Shown here: positions 11,201 to 24,500 of the stretch, in pieces
Numbering within the stretch: the stretch's first letter is position 1
How the letters are laid out: each line of letters starts with the position of its first letter
Origin: Glandiceps talaboti
Taxonomy: Eukaryota; Hemichordata; Enteropneusta; Spengelidae
Direction of reading: 5' to 3'
DNA: 64,000 nucleotides
Assembly: GCF_964340395.1 (NCBI RefSeq)
Contig: NC_135551.1
Coordinates: 2,655,001 to 2,719,000 of the forward strand
Translations under genes and position numbers: made by a program
Notes under the pieces: model-generated
What the model saw: the letters and a program-made list of their open reading frames with translations, nothing else
What the model was told of the DNA's origin: nothing
Databases searched by the model: none

Positions 11201-14200
11201 CTATATCCTCTCCGTACACAATGTAATACTAGTAAGTACCATCACCTTACCACTATATCCTCTCCGTACACAATGTAATACTGGTAAGTACCATCACCTT
11301 ACCACTATATCCTCTCCGTACACAATGTAATACTGGTAAGTACCATCACCTTACCACTATATCCTCTCCGTACACAATGTAATACTGGTAAGTACCATCA
11401 CCTTACCACTATATCCTCTACGTACACAATGTAATACTGGTAAGTACCATCACCTTACCACTATATCCTCTCCATACACAATGTAATACTGGTAAGTACC
11501 ATCACCTTACCACTATATCCTCTCCGTACACAATGTAATACTGGTAAGTACCATCACCTTACCACAATATCCTCTCCGTACACAATGTAATACTGGTAAG
11601 TACCATCACCTTACCACTATATCCTCTCCGTACACAATGTAATGCTGGTAAGTACCATCACCTTACCACAATATCCTCTCCGCACACAATGTAATACTGG
11701 TAAGTACCATCACCTTACCACAATATCCTCTCCGTACACAATGTAATACTGGTAAGTACCATCACCTTACCACTATATCCTCTCCGTACACAATGTAATA
11801 CTGGTAAGTACCATCACCTTACCACAATATCCTCTCCGTACACAATGTAATACTGGTAAGTACCATCACCTTACCACAATATCCTCTCCGTACACAATGT
11901 AATACTGGTAAGTACCATCACCTTACCACAATATCCTCTCCGTACACAATGTAATACTGGTAAGTACCATCACCTTACCACAATATCCTCTCCGCACACA
12001 ATGTAATACTGGCAAGTACCATCACCTTACCACTATATCCTCTCCGTACACAATGTAATGCTGGTAAGTACCATCACCTTACCACTATATCCTCTCCATA
12101 CACAATGTAATACTGGTAAGTACCATCACCTTACCACAATATCCTCTCCGTACACAATGTAATACTGGTAAGTACCATCACCTTACCACTATATCTTCTC
12201 CGTACACAATGTAATACTGGTAAGTACCATCACCTTACCACTATATCCTCTCCGTATACAATGTAATACTGGTAAGTACCATCACCTTACCACTATATCT
12301 TCTCCGTACACAATGTAATACTGGTAAGTACCATCACCTTACCACTATATCCTCTCCGTACACAATGTAATACTGGTAAGTACCATCACCTTACCACTAT
12401 ATCCTCTCCATACACAATGTAATACTGGTAAGTACCATCACCTTACCACTATATCCTCTCCGTACACAATGTAATACTGGTAAGTACCATCACCTTACCA
12501 CTATATCCTCTCCGTACACAATGTAATACTGGTAAGTACCATCACCTTACCACTATATCCTCTCCATACACAATGTAATACTGGTAAGTACCATCACCTT
12601 ACCACTATATCCTCTCCGTACACAATGTAATACTGGTAAGTACCATCACCTTACCACAATATCCTCTCCGCACACAATGTAATACTGGCAAGTACCATCA
12701 CCTTACCACAATATCCTCTCCGTACACAATGTAATACTGGTAAGTACCATCACCTTACCACAATATCCTCTCCGTACACAATGTAATACTGGTAAGTACC
12801 ATCACCTTACCACAATATCCTCTCCGTACACAATGTAATACTGGTAAGTACCATCACCTTACCACAATATCCTCTCCGCACACAATGTAATACTGGCAAG
12901 TACCATCACCTTACCACTATATCCTCTCCGTACACAATGTAATGCTGGTAAGTACCATCACCTTACCACTATATCCTCTCCATACACAATGTAATACTGG
13001 TAAGTACCATCACCTTACCACAATATCCTCTCCGTACACAATGTAATACTGGTAAGTACCATCACCGTACCACTATATCTTCTCCGTACACAATGTAATA
13101 CTGGTAAGTACCATCACCTTACCACTATATCCTCTCCGTATACAATGTAATACTGGTAAGTACCATCACCTTACCACTATATCTTCTCCGTACACAATGT
13201 AATACTGGTAAGTACCATCACCTTACCACTATATCCTCTCCGTACACAATGTAATACTGGTAAGTACCATCACCTTACCACTATATCCTCTCCATACACA
13301 ATGTAATACTGGTAAGTACCATCACCTTACCACTATATCCTCTCCGTACACAATGTAATACTGGTAAGTACCATCACCTTACCACTATATCCTCTCCGTA
13401 CACAATGTAACACTGTTGATTGAAGCTGACTGATTAATGCTGACATCAAAATTCCATTCTATTCCTACTTTATTCCCCATCTTTTTATTCCATTCATATT
13501 CTAACCAGCTGAAATCAAATTACAGGTACTGTACTTCGTCTCAAGGGTGCTATATTATGTATGTCTTTCCTGGACTTCAGTGGTAATTTCATTCCCGCAC
13601 AAACTGACAACTGGAAAGATTTCAATCTTACCAAAGACTCTTCAACCAAAGATAAAATGAGTAAGTCTACAACATATATATCTTTGTTGTTATTTTCTGC
13701 TGTCAAATAATGAAAGAAATAACTTCAAGCTGAGAAAAAGTCTGTTTGGAAATTCCTTTTATCAGTTACTTACTTTGTTCCGATCCTTAACATAAAGCAG
13801 GGTTCGCACGGTCCTGGGAAACCCTGGAAAACCCTGGAAAAATGCTCCCAACCCCTGGAAAACCCTGGAAAATGATCGTGATCAATTAATATTGACAATC
13901 GACATGTCTGTGCTCGAGCCGCCCATTCATATGATTCACTACACAGAGTCTCGTAAATGTGAAATGGCAAAAATATATTCAAAGTCTTTCACCACCACGG
14001 TGAATCACTCTGATTAAACCCAGACAGTCAACCGATCGTTCCACAAGAAACTTTGCCCACAGGCCGTGCCTATGCATACGTTGAATGGGCGCCGCAATGT
14101 TTGTTTCGAATTTGCCTATTGCTACTCCGAGTCCAGTTGTCGTTTCAGCGACATAATATATTTACAGTCCTGGGGTAACAGTAGGTCTGTTAGCAAGATT

Positions 14201-15486
14201 ATTGTAACATTGCAGTGAGTATCAAAGCATCACAGCCCGATCACCAACCACGATTAGAAATTGTTACAAGTTTGGCGCACGAGTCGACATACTACAAGCT
14301 CACGCATGGCAATACTAGGGCCTTGGGAAGTGCAGTTGAATTTCCGGGTTGTGGAAGTACGGTTTTGACTTTTAAGTTGTCGATAAATGGATATTTGTTT
14401 TACATGTTCTAAAAGAATAAACTACTTTTTTATGTTTGTCAGTACAGTACAGTAACATTCCTAAATGGTCAAGTTGAGTTGAGATATCGTGATGTTCCAC
14501 AACAAGTGGCATCTGTACATAAACATCGAGATGCAAGAGCTGAACGTATTCAGTTATTCATAACGGGAAATTTCGTTACGTAATCGATGTTTTTATTCAT
14601 AATTTTGAAGAAAAAAATTATTTATGGTGACCTCTAAATCTAGTCACATCAAACAGTACAATAATGAGGACAAACTTTAGTTTTTAATCTTTTTTTTCTG
14701 GATATGTCTGAATTAGATTGATGAATGCTGCGACTCAAATCTTACATGATCAATGTACCAGCTTGACGAAACGACTACTTAGGGGATAGGATAGAGATTT
14801 CTTCGTTTAACCTTAGCGTGCAAACGTGGCTTTGAAACCAACATCTTGCATAGTGTTGATTGCCTTTAAAATGTTTTGTGACATATTATGGGAACCCTTG
14901 TTAATTTCTTCTCGTCCACATCAGACAATTAGATGTCATTCAAAAATATACTTTAGTGGTCAACAGCCTTGGAAAATGGCCAAAATCAATACAAATACCC
15001 CTTAAAACTGACGAAAACCCCTGGAAAGTCCTGGAATTTTGTTTTGCTTTTAAGTGTATGAACCCTGTAAAGACTCTGTATAAAGAGGTCTAACCAGTGA
15101 AGTATTCTGTTGTAACAGTTGCAACCAGAGACAATCTTTTATATATGTTTTGAGGGGCATTTAGTAAGTTATGATCAGTGACGTCTGCTACTTACAATAT
15201 GTTGAATGTGTACAGAATAATGAAGACTGACTTTGTACTTGTGAATTTGTACACAGAACGGGAACCACCTGCCAGGCCAAAGATGTCACCCTCATCATCA
15301 ACGGAGATAGTAGACAGACAGTTTGTTGTGATATGCTCAGAAAAACAAGCAAAGGTAGAAATGCAGTCAGATAACTTGCTATCCAAGACTACAGTCAGAC
15401 AGCCTGCTATTCACATGCCATTTTATTCACTTGAAAAATACATATCAAACCTCAACAATAAATATGTTGAGTGAAGCAGAATTGTT

Positions 15487-15527
<41 letters not shown>

Positions 15528-18500
15528 TTTGTGTACTTGTGTGAGGGAGAGGAAGTATGCATAATGTGTATGCGTGTGTATGCTACGTATGTATGTGCAA
15601 TATATACATCTCACAGTGTCTACACATAATTTATTTACATCTCACAGTGTCTACATATATATACATCTCACAGTGTCTACATATATATACATCTCACAGT
15701 GTCTACATATATATACATCTCACAGTGTCTACATATATATACATCTCACAGTGTCTACATATATATACATCTCACAGTGTCTACATATATATACATCTCA
15801 CAGTGTCTACATATATATTCATCTCACAGTGTCTACATACACGAAATTGAAACATCACTGTGCATACATTCTGTTTAGTTGTGATTTTAAAACTGATTTC
15901 TGTGTCCATGTTTGAAATAGAAAAACATAATTAAGTGAAGTTGTTTTATTAATTAAAAATATAAATCAATAAATACTCCACTTTACTGATTACAGTGTTG
16001 ATGATATTGCTTACTTTTCATTGTCAACAGGTAATATCCCTTCCATCACAAACCTGTGCCTACAGAGTCAAAGTTACAGAAACGTCTTACGCAATCAAAG
16101 CTGAGGTTGTGAGCATGCCATCTAAGTCCACAGGGAGAGGTAGGTGTGAATATATTGAATAGTTGATGAACACTAATACTATTCAGTTCTTGGCTGTCAG
16201 AGAAATAATCACGGGACTCATCAGAAAATAAATTTTACGACTATGATGTAATGTTAACTTCAAAATAGTCAAAATAGTTTTGTTGTAAGGTACTTCATGT
16301 TGCTCGATCATCACTGACCTGCTGCTAGGAAAGGGGTTATCTGGTGGCTGATGTGTGAGGGTGCCCTGTCATGGTGTAACTTAACAGCCTGTTCCTAGGA
16401 AAGGGGTTATCTGGTGGCTGATGTGTGAGGGCACCCTGTCATGGTGTAACTTAACAGCCTGTTCCTAGGAAAGAGGTTAGCTGGTGGCTGATATGTGTGA
16501 GGGTGCCCTGTCATGGTGTAACTTAACAGCCTGTTCCTAGGAAAGAGGTTAGCCAATAATTGCAAATTAGGGATACGCTAATAGTGGTATCAGTATGTTT
16601 CTGTTAATGAGTACTTTCTCACAAGATGGCTCAGGGACCTGAACACCATCTGTAGTTGCCAGATAGAGACCAGGAACAAAGGACCAGGTGACTTTCTTGC
16701 TACCACTTTGACATAACACAATGTTGCCAATGGTCACATCATACCATTCAGTGTACCTGGCCTAATATTTGCATATTTGTTTGAATTTGTTTAATTCACA
16801 GAAAGTTACTGTTTAGCATGTTATGTTGCAAATGGTCACATTATGACATTCAGTGTACCTGGCCTAAGACCACTGTTGGACACAGAGTACCTACCACTGA
16901 CAGACTTACGCATTGCTCGCACATTCTGTTTTACAAATCATGGACAAGCTCTGTATTTATGTACTGCAAGTGAAATGCAAAGAATTACACTGTGCACAGA
17001 AACAAGGTCAGTATGCTATCAGATTTGGTCACATAATCAGAGGAAGTTACAAAACTAAATTAACTTAGTTTAGACTGCTGTTCCTTGTATTATAAAAGTG
17101 GTCCAAGCAAAATATATTATGTGGTGTCTATTACATACCTTTTTAAAATAGGTACCAAAGGTATTGAACTGTTATTTCAGTGTTTGATCTGGGTCACACC
17201 ATTGCTCAATTTGCACACAAAAATCATGACTGGTGCACTTTTGATCTGTGTGTGCGCTATTTCGGGAAAGAAATTTGCTGTCAGACCTTTGCTCGGCCTG
17301 AGCTTGGGCCTGAGTGCCCAGCATGACCACCAACAATTTAGCTGTAGTATTTATTACCCATCCATCTTTACGAGGTCTGTTGGTATGAGAATAAGTGGAA
17401 CAGTGGAACATGGGTAATAAAAGTGCAGCCTTCAACTATGGTAAAATCTTCAGAGCATGTGCAGACAACAATGTTGCTTTGTTGACATTACACAATACTA
17501 CTTGGAGGTGTACGGAATTGGAGACTGACATACTACGCAATGTGAAACTGACGACATGACACAGCAGCAATGTATACTCCCTGATTTTTGCGACAGTCTA
17601 TGGAAGTTACTGCAACAAATGAGGCAGATGAAGAACCTGTAATTTAGGAACCCATATCTGAATGTCATGCGTCCGACAAGGAAACAAATCAGTCATGGTG
17701 ACCCCAGGTACGTACGTAATGTTACGAGCATGTGTTCAATAGTCTTAGACTAGTTCCTATATGATGCGTTCCGATTACTATGATCATCTCCACTCACAGT
17801 GTAGAGGATTGTAGTAATTGCAATGCGTCATATAGGAACTAGAGTAGTGTTTCACGGCAAAACTGAGCTACTAACACACGAACATTAAACGTGCAATCAA
17901 TTTGAACTCACAAGTTCACAAATATTGAAAGTCACCTCCAAGAAAATTAAACCTCTAATAATTCACTTGAATGTAATCATCACTTGTGTATTTTAATGTC
18001 CCATTATATTTAGTTGATTTTCCTTTTGTCTTTAATTTCCTACCCAAGCCCCATGTAACGTTGATTGTAATCTTTCTTTGTCCTGCTTCAGTGGTGTACA
18101 GGACTCAATTCTGACATTGACCCTAAACAAGGGACATTGTAAGAATCGTGTCCAGACTTATTCCATGTGTAAGCAGGACTAGATCATCCCCAATCCATTT
18201 TGCAAAAGTTAGTGTTAAGTTGTAATCTACTTTTACCAACGGCAATTCTTAGAACTTGGGAGTTTCTTGAAACTTTTGAACATCAATTGACAATATTATA
18301 GAATTCCATCCATTGCTACAGTGCATGTCCTCAGTACTTGTCAGTGTGTAGTACAGCTTCCCTATTCCCAATGTATCATGCTGTAGAGACCCCCATCACA
18401 ATTAACGGTGGAATATTCATCTACTATGCTCTTATCTTTCATTAATTTTTATTTGTAAAAAACAGCAAAAATTTTTTCTTTGTATCAGCAGCAAACTATT

Positions 18501-21500
18501 GGAATCTTTGATAAGTTGAAAGCTGACATTAACCATAAGTATTATATAATATAATGTTTGATTTTAACAGACAAAATATATTGATAACAATATTTCAAAG
18601 CAGTCAAACTTCTTCTCTCTCTTTTCAGGAAATGGCTGACCATGTGGCACTGGGTGAATTTTGAAGATGAGGGCAAAGAAAACCAAGAAACATTTGAGTT
18701 CAATTATTAGTGAGAGGTTGCAGAAATGATAAGAGACATCATCTCTAACCATACATGTCAATGACATAGACCATCAAGAATTCTGTAAAAGAATGAAAAT
18801 GAAGAATTTAAACAAGCTTCATTAGAAGCTGACAAAATATGACCCAAGCAGAAAAGGCAATTTTTTGGTGATGATGATGTCCTGTTACACAAATTTAATT
18901 GCTTGTTGAAATAAAGAATTCTGAAAATACCTACCTCTCTTTTGTTTGTTGTCATGCAGTCCATCATCCATTGATATGTAGTATGGTTGGTCACTTCCAA
19001 CAACTAATACTGTTAGTACATCTTACATTTCGATAATCCAGTATTCACACAATTCAGGTACACATAATATCCTGCTTCCAAATGATGTGTACAATTTATT
19101 AAACCATGGCTAGACCGACTTGGCCAATCAGAGGCCTTGATTTTGGTTGGTTATATGGAGCCATAACCCACTCTTTCTTAGGGGTGTGACCTATGTTACG
19201 CTCAGCACTCAATTTGCATGCAACAAATTACACAACATTTTGAAAAAGATCTGTTTGAGCTAATCATGCCATAGTATAAGTAAGATAGACAACTCATTTG
19301 GTAGAATTATGTGCCAAAAACTCGACCCTCGCTTATTAGCTCATAACCACCCCCCACCCCCGAACTCGTTGACTATCTATTACATATTATCTTTTCACTT
19401 TCAGATACCTAAATATAGACTAACATTTGGTCCATTTTTCATGGCCCTCCTCTTTTTTTGGAATGGCCCCCTTTTTGTTGAGCAGGGGACCCTTATGGCC
19501 ACATTTTACAAATCCTAGATCAAACACTGATATTTAATCATTAACGTTTTGAGGGACAAATTGAATTTTGTTCACACTTAGGAATTGTATTGGAATAATC
19601 CTTCACAAATAGTGCCATCTAAATAACCAGTGTATTGGAATAATCCTTCACAAATAGTGCCATCTAAATAACCAGTGTATTGGAATAATCCTTCACAAAT
19701 AGTGCCATCTAAATAACCAGTGTATTGGAATAATTCTTCACAAATAGTGCCATCTAAATAACCAGTGTATTGGAATAATTCTTCACAAATAGTGCCATCT
19801 AAATAACCAGTGTATTGGAATAATCCTTCACAAATAGTGCCATCTAAATAACCAGTGTATTGGAATAATTCTTCACAAATAGTGCCATCTAAATAACCAG
19901 TGTATTGGAATAATCCTTCACAAATAGTGCCATCTAAATAACCAGTGTATTGGAATAATCCTTCACAAATAGTGCCATCTAAATAACCAGTGTATTGGAA
20001 TAATTCTTCACAAATAGTGCCATCTAAATAACCAGTGTATTGGAATAATTCTTCACAAATAGTGCCATCTAAATAACCAGTGTATTGGAATAATCCTTCA
20101 CAAATAGTGCCATCTAAATAACCAGTGTATTGGAATAATTCTTCACAAATAGTGCCATCTAAATAACCAGTGTATTGGAATAATCCTTCACAAATAGTGC
20201 CATCTAAATAACCTGTGTATAATTTTGTTTTCAGTGAGAATTTACAAGAAATGCTAGGAGATCTTTTCTTGCCAGTTGACACCCCTGAAGCTCCTAGTAA
20301 AGGATTCTTCAAAGGTTTGTTTGGAGGTGGAAGTGGTACACTGGACAGGGAAGATCTTTGTAAGTCATGTTTAGCTCCACTGTCAGTGACAGCTGAGCAG
20401 AGTGTAAGAGTTAGGTTGATTCTCTGTTGTTGTCCGTTGTTCGTCATCCTTCAGATAAGGTTCAATAATGCTGTAGGCATGGCAAAGTGTCTCTGTCTGC
20501 CTGTCTCTCTTTGTATGTCTGCATGTGTTTGTGTCTGTCTGTCTGTGTGTAAACAACTTAAGTCAAAAACCACTGGACCGATTGCCATGATATTTGGTGG
20601 GGGTATATTACCATGGGTGTCTAGTTGGGAAATTGTTAAAATCGTAATGATCTTACCACAGATGTGTGATTTGGGTCAAAAAATGTGGTGTTTGGTCAAA
20701 AAACCTTAAACTCCAAAACTACTTGGCAGATTGGTCTGAAGTTTGGTGGGAACCTCCTTAGAGGTGTTTAGATTAAGAATTGTTCATGATATGATGATCC
20801 CATCAGTGATATGCAAATTAGGGCTAAAAAGTGTCTTTTTGGTCAAAAATCTATAATTCCAAAACTACTTAGCGGTCTGGGCTGAAATTTGGTCAGGGCA
20901 TCCTTAGGGGTGTTTAGATTAAGAATTGTTTATGATATGATGATTCCCATCAGTGATATGCAAATGAGGGCTTACAAATTAGGGTGTTTTGTCAAAAAAT
21001 TATAATTCCAAAACTACTAAGCAGTTTGGGCTGAAATTTAATGGGGGTGCATCTTGGGATGTGCAGATGAATGTGTATTCACAACATAATGATCCCGTTG
21101 GCGATATGCAAATTAAGCCTAAAAATGTCAAATTTGGTCAAAAACATAATATCTTGAAAACTGCATGGTGAATAGGGTTGAATCTTGGTGGGGATGTTTC
21201 TGGAGGGTTATTCTGCAGTTATTGTTCAAAATATTTTGACCAAACTGGCCAAATGAGCAGATATAAGCTTGTCTGGGTCTTTAATTTGCAAATTAGGGGT
21301 AAAAATAGAATTTATATGGTAAATATGCTTTAAAATCTTCTCCAAAACTAATGGGCTAATTGAGTTGTAGTTTTTGGTGTAGGTGTATTGGGATGAGCAG
21401 ATATAAGTTTGCTCAAGACAATTTGATTAGGTTATTAATATGCAAAATTAGGGATAAAAATAGAATGTTTGTGACTGTAATATAAAAGTACAATATTTTA

Positions 21501-24500
21501 CCAACTTTCTGTGTGAAATGTGTTCTATAGTGTGTGTGTGTTTGAGTCATCATATGAAACCACTAACCACTTTGGTTTCATTTACTTTCACTTATTGCAT
21601 TGAAGCAAAAGTGATGTACAGGCCTTCCATTAAACATATTATTGACTATTTGTATTGTTAGACAGTTACAATAGAAACCATTGACAATAGGTTGAATAGA
21701 AGCTACTTAGCAAGGGCCTCACTTCTAAGTAAGTTGAATAGAAGCTACCTAGCAAGGGCCTCACTTCTAAGTAAGTTGAATAGAAGCTAATTAGCAAGGG
21801 CCTCACTTCTAAGTAAGTTGAATGGAAGCTAATTAGCAAGGACCTCACTTCTAAGTAAGTTGAATAGAAGCTAATTAGCAAGGGCCTCACTTCTAAGTAA
21901 GTTGAATAGAAGCTAATTAGCAAGGGCCTCACTTCTAAGTAAGTTGAATGGAAGCTAATTAGCAAGGGCCTCACTTCTAAGTAAGTTGAATGGAAGCTAA
22001 TTAGCAAGGGCCTCACTTCTAAGTAAGTTGAATGGAAGCTAATTAGCAAGGGCCTCACTTCTAAGTAAGTTGAATAGAAGCTAATTAGCAAGGGCCTCAC
22101 TTCTAAGTAAGTTGAATGGAAGCTACCTAGCAAGGGCCTCACTTCTAAGTAAGTTGAATGGAAGCTTCGTAGCAAGGGCCTCACTTCTACGTAAGTTGAA
22201 TAGAAGCTACTTAGCAAGGGCCTCACTTCTACGTAAGTTGAATAGAAGCTACTTAGCAAGGGCCTCACTTCTACGTAAGTTGAATAGAAGCTAATTAGCA
22301 AGGGCCTCACTTCTACGTAAGTTGAATAGAAGCTAATTAGCAAGGACCTCACTTCTAAGTAAGTTGAATAGAAGCTACTTAGCAAGGGCCTCACTTCTAA
22401 GTAAGTGGAATGGAAGCTAATTAGCAAGGGCCTCACTTCTACGTAAGTTGAATAGAAGCTAATTAGCAAGGACCTCACTTCTAAGTAAGTTGAATAGAAG
22501 CTAATTAGCAAGGGCCTCACTTCTAAGTAAGTTGAATGGAAGCTACCTAGCAAGGGCCTCACTTCTACGTAAGTTGAATAGAAGCTACTTAGCAAGGGCC
22601 TCACTTCTACATAAGTTCTGATTAATGCCAGTTATATATTGATAAAGTGAAAGTGAATGAAATCAATGCATTGTATCTTGTTTAACATCTTTGTTTTATC
22701 AAACATAGTAAACTCTCAAGGTATCCAACCCATTAAGCATTTTTTATCCCCATCCATGTCACCACAGAGTCTGTACTTTGTTGTAATTGAAGTCTTTCTA
22801 GTTTATTCCACATTTAAGGGTATTATTTGCAATATGTATAAAACCAATCCACATTTAAGGGTATTATTTGCAATATGTATAAACAAATCCACATTTAAGG
22901 GTATTATTTGCAATATGTATAAACAAATCCACATTTAAGGGTATTATTTGCAATATGTATAAACCGATCCACATTTAAGGGCATTATTTGCAATGTGTAT
23001 AAAACCGATCCACATTTAAGGGTATTATTTGCAATATGTATAAATAGATCCACATTTAAGGGTATTATTTGCAATATGTATAAATAGATCCACATTTAAG
23101 GGTATTATTTGCAATATGTATAAACAGGCATTTAAGGGTATTATTTGCAATATGTATAAACCGATCCACATTTAAGGGTATTATTTGCAATGTGTATAAA
23201 CAAATCCACATTTAAGGGTATTATTTGTAATATGTATTAACCGATCCACATTTAAGGGTATTATTTGCAATGTGTATAAACCGATCCACATTTAAGGGTA
23301 TTATTTGCAATATGTATTAACCGATCCACATTTAAGGGTATTATTTGCAATGTGTATAAACCGATCCACATTTAAGGGTATTATTTGCAATATGTATTAA
23401 ACAGGCATTTAAGGGTATTATTTGCAATGTGTATAAACCGATCCACATTTAAGGGTATTATTTGCAATATGTATAAACAAATCCACATTTAAGGGTATTA
23501 TTTGCAATATGTATTAAACAAATCCACATTTAAGGGTATTATTTGCAATATGTATAAACCGATCCACATTTAAGGGTATTATTTGCAATATGTATTAAAC
23601 AGGCATTTAAGGGTATTATTTGCAATATTTATTAAACAGGCATTTAAGTGTATTATTTGCAATGTGTATAAACCGATCCACATTTAAGTGTATTATTTGC
23701 AATATGTATAAACCGATCCACATTTAAGGGTATTATTTGCAATATGTATAAACCGATCCACATTTAAGGGTATTATTTGCAATATGTATAAACCGATCCA
23801 CATTTAAGGGTATTATTTGCAATATGTATTAAACAGGCATTTAAGGGTATTATTTGCAATATGTATTAAACAGGCATTTAAGTGTATTATTTGCAATGTG
23901 TATAAACCGATCCACATTTAAGTGTATTATTTGCAATATGTATAAACCGATCCACATTTAAGGGTATTATTTGCAATATGTATTAAACAGGCATTTAAGG
24001 GTATTATTTGCAATATGTATTAAACAGGCATTTAAGTGTATTATTTGCAATGTGTATAAACCGATCCACATTTAAGTGTATTATTTGCAATATGTATAAA
24101 CCGATCCACATTTAAGGGTATTATTTGCAATATGTATTAAACAGGCATTTAAGGGTATTATTTGCAATATGTATAAACCGATCCACATTTAAGGGTATTA
24201 TTTGCAATATGTATTAAACAGGCATTTAAGGGTATTATTTGCAATGTGTATAAACCGATCCACATTTAAGTGTATTATTTGCAATATGTATAAACCGATC
24301 CACATTTAAGGGTATTATTTGCAATATGTATTAAACAGGCATTTAAGGGTATTATTTGCAATGTGTATAAACCGATCCACATTTAAGGGTATTATTTGCA
24401 ATATGTATAAACAGATCCAAAAAGACTATGTACAGTTGATTATTCTATCCTATATTTATTGGTTTCAATATATTTTATATCTATATTGAGTATATTTTTT

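Larger units (their letters stand above)
17007..19587. other. First part of intron 6, mostly unique sequence
   Basis: No additional exon of the main transcript. It holds a 31-bp inverted repeat (17750-17842) and a candidate alternative last exon (18629-18914), listed separately. Otherwise nothing recognised. Confidence 0.6.

Noticed and set aside
18092-18138. Possible 47-nt cassette exon in intron 6 with CTTCAG acceptor and GTAAG donor
   Set aside because: It joins exon 6 in phase but leaves in a phase incompatible with exon 7, and joined to 18629 it gives an immediate stop. Known tomosyns have no insert here.
19578-22604. Minus-strand frames of 289 and 312 codons with 15- and 14-residue repeats
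   Set aside because: They come from the 45-bp and 42-bp minisatellites in tomosyn introns on the opposite strand.
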